Of a stretch of DNA of 64,000 bases, positions 11,001 to 20,000 are shown piece by piece (position 1 is the first letter of the stretch; each line of letters starts with the position of its first letter). Under the pieces are notes generated by a model. That model made no database searches, was not told the DNA's origin, and saw nothing but the letters and a program-made list of their open reading frames with translations. The stretch is from contig NZ_BDBD01000018.1 in the NCBI RefSeq assembly GCF_001612805.1, forward strand, positions 248,001 through 312,000, read 5' to 3'. The translations under genes and the position numbers were made by a program. The DNA comes from Nocardia coubleae NBRC 108252. Its GTDB lineage: Bacteria > Actinomycetota > Actinomycetes > Mycobacteriales > Mycobacteriaceae.

Positions 11001-14000
11001 CGGGAGCCTGCCGGACCGGACGGGGACGGTGCCGAGACGAACCGCGACCTCCCCGAGGGCACCGATCGGCGTGACGACGACGGTGACGCCGATCCGCCCG
11101 CGCCGACGACCGACCCAGGTGGCCCGCCGTCGAAGCCGCCCGCGCGTCCGCCGACGGCGCCGAGTCCGGAACCCGAAGAGCCGCCGAAGGTTTCGTCCTG
11201 GTTCGATACCGGTCTTCCGAAACCGCCCGCGGAGCTCGCTGTGCCGGACGAGTCCACGCCTCAGGTCGACGAGAACGCGGCCGCGGAGAATCCACCGCGG
11301 CGCGCTCCCCAGCGCAGCGATGCCCTCGACGACGTGCGCCAGTTCCTGCGGGAACTCGCTGATCTCCCGCCGTCGGTGCACGCGGACGCGCCGCCGCTGA
11401 CCGCCGAGCAGGCCGAGCAGGTGCGCAGGCTCGCCGAGGCGCTCGGTCTCGGCGACGCGCTCACCGGTCAGCGCGATCCGCTCGGCGCGTTGGCCGAGAT
11501 CGCCGACATGGCCCGTGCGCGCGGATTCCTCGACAGTGCATTGGATGCCGAGGCCGACCTGGGTGCGCCGATGCGGTACCCGGACGACTACGAACCGCTC
11601 GACGGCGACGAACTGCAGGACGGCCTGGACCAGTGGCGAGTCGAGGGCGATCCCGAGGTCCGCGCGGAGATCGCCGACGACCTGCGCCGGGCCGGCCTCG
11701 ACGACGACACCCCACCCGCGCTGGGCACCGAACCGGACCCGGACGCGCAGGCCCAGCCGCTGCGCCCGACCGCGATCCTGCCGCCCGAGGACGGCGCCCA
11801 GCGACCGGGCGGCCCGCGGGTCGAGCCGGGCCGGCAGGCGTTGGACCGGTTGACGGCCAGGTTCGGCGTCGATCCCACCGACCCCGGATCGCTCGACGCC
11901 GCGCGCTACCGGCAGTTGCTGCGCGCCGGGGCGGTGGAGGCCTTCGCGTCGGCGGTGCGTCATGCGGAGGCGGCGACCGATCCGCAACAGCGGGCACTGC
12001 GGGAAGCGGTGGCGCGCCGCTGGGGTGCCCGACTCGGGCTGCCCGCCGATCCGGGGCTCACCCGCGCCGCCGACGACATCAACCGGCTGCGCGCCGGGGT
12101 GACCCGCGAGGCGAGTGACCTCGCGCATCTGGATCACCTGCTGCACACCGACCTCGACGACCGAGTGCTCTCGCTCGATGTCGACGGCGAGAAGATGCTG
12201 GTGCGGGTCGTGGTCGACGGGCCCGACGCTTGGCACCTGGAACCCGTGGCACGGCCCGAACCCACGCCACCGGCGCCGGCCACCGAGCAGGCGGTCGAGA
12301 CGCCGACGAAGAAGAAGACGTGGCTGCGCAGGCTGTGGGACGCGGTCTTCGACCGCGGGTATTTCGGCGACAACCCGAAGTACCCGTCCGGTTCGAGTAT
12401 CGACGGCGCCGGCCAATCCATGCTCGGACACAGCGCGGGCGTGCCGCTCACCGCGACCAAGGACGCGACCCCCAACGCCCCCGGTGGCGAGTACGACCAG
12501 CTCCAGATCAAGTTCAACCCGGTGCGCATCCTCAAAGAGGGCGTGTACATGTGGCAGAACCGTGAACTCGTGCCGATCCTCAAGCACCTGTCCTCCCGAA
12601 TCGCCGACCAGGCCGGTGAGTTCCTGCCGCTGCGCAATCTGGACGGCACCGAATACAAGCCGTGGATCTCCGACGCCGATCCCGCACTGCGCCGCCAGAT
12701 CGAACAGGACCTGCGCGACGCCGGCCTGCAACATTTGCTGGAACCGGAGAGTCTGACACCGGCGGAACTGGCCGCCCGCGACACCGCGCAGCTTCCGGAA
12801 TCCGCTGAGCCGGTGCAGGTTTCGCGCTCCGGTGACGAGATCCCCGCGGCCACGGAGCCGCTGCCGTCGTGGTTGCGGGACGTGGTGGACGCGGTGAACA
12901 ACCGCATCGCCGACGCGACCGTGCTCGAGGCACTGGCGCACGAACTCGGCGTCCAGATCACCGATTTCAGCGAAGCGGGTCTGCGCAAGGCGCTGGCCGA
13001 GGCCGAATACCGGCTGTTGCGTCGTGACGGGGTGATCCAGGCACTCGAGGCCGCCGCCAGGTTCTTCAATATCGAAAACGCCGACATCCCGTTCCGCCCT
13101 GCCAATATCGACAGCAAGGACCCGCTCGGCGCCTACCTCAAGGAAGTCGTCGCGGCCAAGGGCAGCAAGTTCGACTTCGACATGCTGAACTGGCGCGGGG
13201 TGAACAACGGCGGCGAATGGGTGCACCCGTGGGCGGATCTGAGCGACGACGGCGACGATCCGACCGTCCTGGCCGAGGACGCCCGCAAGATCTTCGACGA
13301 CGCACTGCGCCGCACCGGGCTGCGTGACGAGCGGTCCACCTGGGCGCACCTGGCCGGTGCCGATCTCGAGGCGCTGGTGCGCGACCTGGACGGCGAGATC
13401 GCACGGCTGCGCACGCAACTCGACGGCAATATCGGAGTACTGGACGAATTCCGCCGTCGCGTAGCCGATTTCGGTGACACCGACACCGACACCGGCGACC
13501 GGCTGGTGGTCGACACCGAGAACGGCAGGATCGCGATCGTCGACACCGGGGCCGGGCACGAGCCGGCGTTGGCGCGCGCGTTGGCCGAGGCCGACGCGGA
13601 CTTCATCGACCGGCTCAACCGCGGCGAGGTCGACATCGAGATCCGCTTGGTCGGCATCGATGACAGTGGCCGGGTGCACCTGCTCGAGGTGGACCCACCA
13701 GAGGTTCGTCACCTGCGCACCGAGGTAGGCGGACACACCGTCGACGCGACGATGGTGCGCGACGGCACGACGCCGTGGCGAATGATCGACGCACCCCCGA
13801 CGCGCGGCGAAGCGGACGCACCGGTGCCCGCCGTGCCGGACGCGACGAATCCGCCTGTGCCGGAACCACGTTCGCTGGCCGAGGTGCGGGCCGAGCTCGC
13901 CGAGGTGGCGCAGCGGCTCGGGATCGGCGACCCGACGACGCTGTCGCGTGAGCAGTTGCAGACCCTGCTGTCCGACCTGGACCGGGGCAACCAGGTGCGA

Positions 14001-17000
14001 GCCCGGCAAGTGGAGGGCCTGGTCGACTACGCGCGCAGCGCCGACGCGATCCACAACTTCAACGCCCTGCACACCGCCCGCGGCGCGCTGGCCCTGCGCT
14101 TCGGCGTTCCGGCCCAGGCGCTCACCCCGGAGGTGGTCGCGCGCGGGTTCGCCGACCCGAGCACGCGGGTGGAGTTGCACCGACAGCGCGCGGCGGACCT
14201 CACCGATTACGCGAAGCTGTTGCACGAGTTGGATTCCGGCGCGGTCGATGCCGCGCGCGACGCGCTCGCCCCGCATCTCGGCCTGCCGCGCGGCGGTCTC
14301 CCGCTGGACGCCGCCGCCCTGGCCGAAGCGCTGTCCAACCGGGTCGGTCGCGGCAACCTCGACGACCTGATCGGTCCGCTGACCGACTACATGCGCGCCC
14401 TGGCCGACATCGACCCGTACGCCGAGAACCTGGTCTACAACCCCGACGCCGATCCGCGCGCCGTCAGCGACGATCCGCCCGTGCACGACCGCGACGCCCT
14501 GGACTTCCTGCGCGAAGTCGGCGCCGACGACCTCACCGACCGCTCGCCGCTGCCACCGGCCCCGGCCGATGCGACCCCCGGGCCGAGCCGCGACCACGCG
14601 CGCCTGCTCGGCGTCGACCTCACCGACGCCGACGACCGGCGCGTCGCCCAGGTCTACGAGTGGTTCCGCGACGGCCGCATCGACAAGCACGAACGCCTCA
14701 CCCTCGCGCAGCTCGCCGAGGTCCACGCGCAGATCCGCGACGAGATCCGCCTGCGCGCCGCCGACATCGCCCGACTCCGCGACCTGTTGAACGAACCGTT
14801 CGTCACCGACCCCGACCTCGGCGCCGCCGACCGACGCGCCCTGGACGGTCCGTCCGCGGACACCTCGACGGACTCGCCGACCCCGCCCCCCGATCCCGAT
14901 TCGCGTGGTGACGAAGATTCGGGTGAGCCGCCCGCGCCTCGACCCGCGCCAGGCGGTCCACCGTCGAAGCCGCCTGCCCAACCGTCGACCGCGCTGAGCC
15001 CGGAACCCGAAGAGCCGTCGAAGAATTCGTCGCCGTTCGACCGAGGTTTGCCGCAACCACCCGCTGAACTGGCGGTGCCCGACGCAGCGGACCCGGGTGT
15101 TTCGGAGGCTCCGCCGAACCGGCCCGAACAGCGCACCGACCGCATCGACGATGTGCGCCGGTTCCTGCGTGACCTGGGTGATCTGCCGCCGTCGGCGCAG
15201 GCCGACGCGCCGCCGCTGACCCCGGAACAGGCCGAGCGGGTACGCAGGCTGGCCGAGGGGCTTGGCCTGGGTGACGCACTGACCGGTCAGCGCGATCCGT
15301 TGGGCGCGCTGGCCGAGCTGGCCGACATGGCGCGGGCCCGCGGATTCCTCGACAGCGCATTGGATCCCGAGGCCGACCTGGGTGGGCCGATGCGCTACCC
15401 GGACGACTACGAGCCGCTGAATCTGGATCAGCTGGACGACGGCCTGGACCAGTGGCGGGTCGAGGGCGATCCCGAGGTGCGCGCCCAGATCGCCGACGAC
15501 CTGCGCCGGGCGGGTCTGGACGACAGTTCGCGGCAGGCGCTCGGCACCGAACCGGAACCGAACCCGTCGGCCGAACCGCTGCGCCCGACCGCGATCCTGC
15601 CGCCGGAGGACGGCACCCAGCGGCCCGGCGGACCACGCATGGAACCCGCACGCCAGGCGCTGGATCGGTTGGCAACCCGCTTCGGCGTCGACCCGACCGA
15701 TCCCGGTTCACTCGATTCCGCCCGCTACCGGCAGGCGTTGCGCGCCGGTGCGGTGGAGGCGTTCGCCTCGTCCGTGCGCCACGCCGAGGCGGCGACCGAT
15801 CCGCGGCAGCGGGCCGTGCGTGAAGCCGCCGCCCGGCGCTGGGCGGCGCGGCTCGGGCTGCCCGCCGATCCGGGGCCGGCCCGCGCCGCCGACGACATCG
15901 CCCGCTCGCGTGCCGCGGTGGCCCGCGACGCCGCCGACCTGGCCCACCTCGACCGCCTGGCCCGCACCGAACTCGACGACCGCATGCTGTCGGTCGATGT
16001 CGACGGCGACCAGACCCTGGTCCGGCGCGTCGAGGACGGACCGGACGCCTGGCACCTGGAACCCGTGGCACGTCCGGAACCGACACCACCGGCGCCGGCC
16101 ACCGAGAAGGCCGTCGAGGTGCCGAAGAAGAACTGGCTGCGCCGCCTCTGGGACCGGATCGTCAACCGCGGCTTCTACGGCGAGAACCCGAAGTACCCGT
16201 CCGGGTCCAGCCTGGACAGCGCGGGTCAGTCGGTGCTCGGGCACAGCGCCGGTCTGCCACTCACCTCGACCAAGGACGCGACACCCAACGCGCCCGGTGG
16301 CGAGTACGACCAGTTGCAGATCAAGTTCAACCCGGTGCGCATCCTCAAAGAGGGCATCGAGATGTGGCGCAAGAGGGAGCTGGTGCCGATCCTCAAGCAC
16401 CTGTCCGCGCGTATCGCCGACCAGGCCGGTGAATTCCTGCCGCTGCGGAACATGGACGGCACGGAATACAAGCCGTGGATCTCCGACGCCGATCCCGCAC
16501 TGCGTCGCCAGATCGAACAGGAACTGCGCGACGCGGGCCTCGAGCATCTGCTGGAACCGGAAAGCCTCACACCGGCGGAACTGGCCGCGCGGGAGCCGAA
16601 GGAAATCCCGGATTCCGTCGAACCGCCTCGAGTCACCGACCGTGCGGACCAGGCGCCTGAGGTCGCCGAGCAGCTGCCGCCGTGGCTGCGGGACGTGGTC
16701 GACGCCGTGAATCAGCGCATCGCCGACGCCACCGTGATCGACGCGCTCGCCCGCGAACTCGGGGTACGGATCACCGATTTCAGCGAAGAGGGCCTGCGAA
16801 AGGCGCTGGCCGAGGCCGAGTACCGGGTGCTGCGTCGTGCGGGCGTGATCCAGGCACTCGAGGCCGCGGCCAGGTTCTTCAATATCGAGAACGCCGACAT
16901 CCCGTTCCGGCCGGCCAACTTCTTCAGCAAGGATCCGCTCGGTGCCTACCTGAAGGAAGTCGTCGCGGCCAGAGGCGACAAGTTCAGCTTCGACATGCTG

Positions 17001-20000
17001 AACTGGCGCGGGGTGAACAACGGCGGCGAATGGGTCGACATCTGGCCCGACCTCAGCGACGACGGTGGATCCCAGACCGTCCACGCCGAGGACGCCCGCA
17101 AGATCTTCGACGACGCGCTGCGGCGCGCGGGGCTGCGTGACGAGCGGTCCACCTGGGCGCATCTGGCCGCGGCCGATCTCGAGGCCCTGGTCCGTGATCT
17201 GGACGGTGAGATCGCGCGGCTGCGTGGACAACTCGACGACAACATCGGCACCTTCGACGAATTACGCCGTCGGACAGCGGATTTCGGTGACAGTGACACC
17301 GGCGACCGGTTGGTGGTCGACACCGAGAACGGGACCATCGCGATCGTCGACACCGGCGCCGGGCAGGAAGCGGCGCTGGCGCGCGCGTTGGCCGAGGCCG
17401 ACACCGACTTCATCGACCGGCTCAACCGGGGCGAGGTCGACATCCAGATCAGGATCGTCGGGGTCGACGATCAAGGGCGCGTGCGGGTGAGCGAGGTGGA
17501 CGCGCCGGAGGTCCGGCACCTGCGCGGCGAGGTCGACGGCCGCACCGTCGACGCCACCATGGTGCGCGAGGGCACCGGTCCGTGGCGGATGATCGAGACT
17601 CCGCCGCGGCACGGCACGCCGGACGAGAACCTGCCCGTGGTCGCCACGGATCAGCCGGTGGCACAACCACGTTCGCTGACCGAGGTGCGGGCCGAGATCG
17701 CCGACGTGGCCGAGCGGCTCGGCATCGACGACCCGACGAACCTGTCGGGGGAGCGGCTGAACACGCTGCTGTCCGAACTGGAACGCGCCAACCAGGTGCG
17801 AGCCAGGCAGCTCGAGGCGTCCGTCGACTACGCGCTCACCACCGATGCCGTCGACAACTTCAACGCCCTGCACGACGTACGCAGCAACATGGCGCTGCGC
17901 TTCGGCGTCGAGCCGAACGATCTCGGCCCGGAACTCGTCGCCGAGCGGTTCGCCGACACCGGAACCCGGGTGGAGCTGCACCGACAGCGCGCCAAGGACC
18001 TCACCGCCTACGCGAAGCTGCTGCGCGCGCTCGACCCGGTCGCCGTCGACGCCGCACGTGACGCGCTCGCCCCGCATCTCGGTCTGCCGCGCGGCGGGCT
18101 GCCGCTGGACGCCGCGGTCTTGGCCGAGGCAGTGTCCAACCGCGCGGCCCGCGGTGACCTCGACGATCTCACCGGTCCGCTCGCCGACTACGTGCGGGCG
18201 CTGGCGAAGGTCGACCCGTACGCCGAGAACCTGGTCTACAACCCCGAGACCGACCCCCGCGCGGTCGGCGACGACCCACCGGTCCACGACCGCGATGCCC
18301 TGGACTTCCTGCGCGAAGTCGGCGCCGACGACCTCACCGACCGCACCCCGCTACCCCCCGCTCCCGCCGACGCCACCCCCGGGCCGAGCCGCGACCACGC
18401 GCGCCTGCTCGGCGCCGACCTCACCGACGCGGACGACGAGAAGGTCGCCCAGGTCTACGAGTGGTTCCGCGACGGCCGCATCGACAAGCACGAACGCCTC
18501 ACCCTGGACAAACTCGCCCGAGTCCACGAGCAGATCCGCGACGAGATCCGCCAGGCGGCCGCCGATATCGCCCGCCTGCGCGCCCTGCTCTCCGAGCCGT
18601 TCGTGACCGACCCCGAGCTCGGTGGGGCGGATACCCCGGCCCTTGACGCGTCATCCGGCGAGTCCACACCCCGGTCGCCGAACCCCGAACCGCCGACCCC
18701 ATCCGTGCCAGGAACCCCGACCCGTCCGGGCTTGCCGGTTGGCGCGGATGCCAACGGCGACAAGGACACTCGGAACAGCGAGCAGCCGCAGGAACTGTCC
18801 CCGGCGGAGAACCGCGGTGAACCTGCTCCCCGGCCACGGCCCGCCACCGAACCGGAGTCCCGCACAACCGGTGACGACGCCTCGGCCCCACCGCTGCTCG
18901 ATCCGGTGACCGATCCAGGTGACCCGGGTATTCCGCAGGACCGTAACCACTCCCAGGGTGGCCGCCATGCGGAGGCTGGGCTCGATGCGGGTGATCCTGT
19001 GGTGCTCGATCCGGGGACCGACCCGGGGGATCCGGGCATCCCGAAGGGGCCCGACCCCGCACAGGCCACCGGTCGTCCTTTCACGTCGCACGATGTCGAC
19101 ACCGATCCGGGCGTCGATGCCGGTGCCGGTTCGTCGGAGTCGAACGGTGCGGACGCCGATGGTTCGCGCCGTCGTCCACCTGGTTCTCCGGAATCGGACG
19201 ACGCGGCGGACCCGGACAAGGGATTCGACCCGGGTCAGCAGGTCCCGCCGCCGAGTGCGGACGGGGAGCGACCACGCGCGCGCCGGGAGCTGCCCGGTTC
19301 GGCCTACCGGTCGCACATTCCACACCCCCCGCACGAGTACGAGGTGGAGCTCGAAGTCCCACTGTTCGACCCTGTCGAGTGGCCTGTACCCCCACTGGAA
19401 GTAACTCCAGAACCATCCGATCCTCCGCGCCCACCGGAGCCTCCGCGTCAGCCCGAGCCCCCGCGCCCGCCTGAGCAACCACCGCTTCCTCCGATTCCGC
19501 CGGACAAACCGTGCCCGCCGGAACCCCCTGTGCCGCCGCAGCCACCCGTGCCGCCGGTGCCTCCGCAGCCACCCGTGCCGCCGGTGCCTCCGCAGCCTCC
19601 GCAGCCTCCGCAGCCGCCGGTGCCTCCCGTGCCGCCGGAACCGCCGGTGCCTCCTGTGCCGCCGGAACCGCCGATTCCGCCAGATCCGCCGGTGCCTCCG
19701 CAGCCTCCTGTACCCCCGGTGCCGCCGAAGTTGCCTGAGCCGCCGGAGCTTCCACTGCCTCCGGAACCTCCGGTGCCCCCGAAACCGCCGGTGCCGCCGG
19801 AATTGCCGGTGCCGCCGGAGCTGCCGGTGCCGCCGGAGCTGCCGGTGCCTCCCGTACCGCCGGTACCCCCGGTTCCACCTCAGCTCCCGTTGCCGTCGGA
19901 CCCGACGCCGGGCGAACCGACCCCGCCACCATGGCCCGTTCCCCCGACGCCGCCGAGCGAAAGGCCGAGCATTCCACCGCTTCCGCCGTGGATGACGCCG

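Noticed and set aside
7857..15056. A 2399-codon open frame on the minus strand opposite the giant toxin
   Set aside because: It mirrors the codon pattern of the plus-strand gene in very GC-rich DNA; it is Arg/Gly/Val-rich without domains, and the plus strand carries recognisable families.
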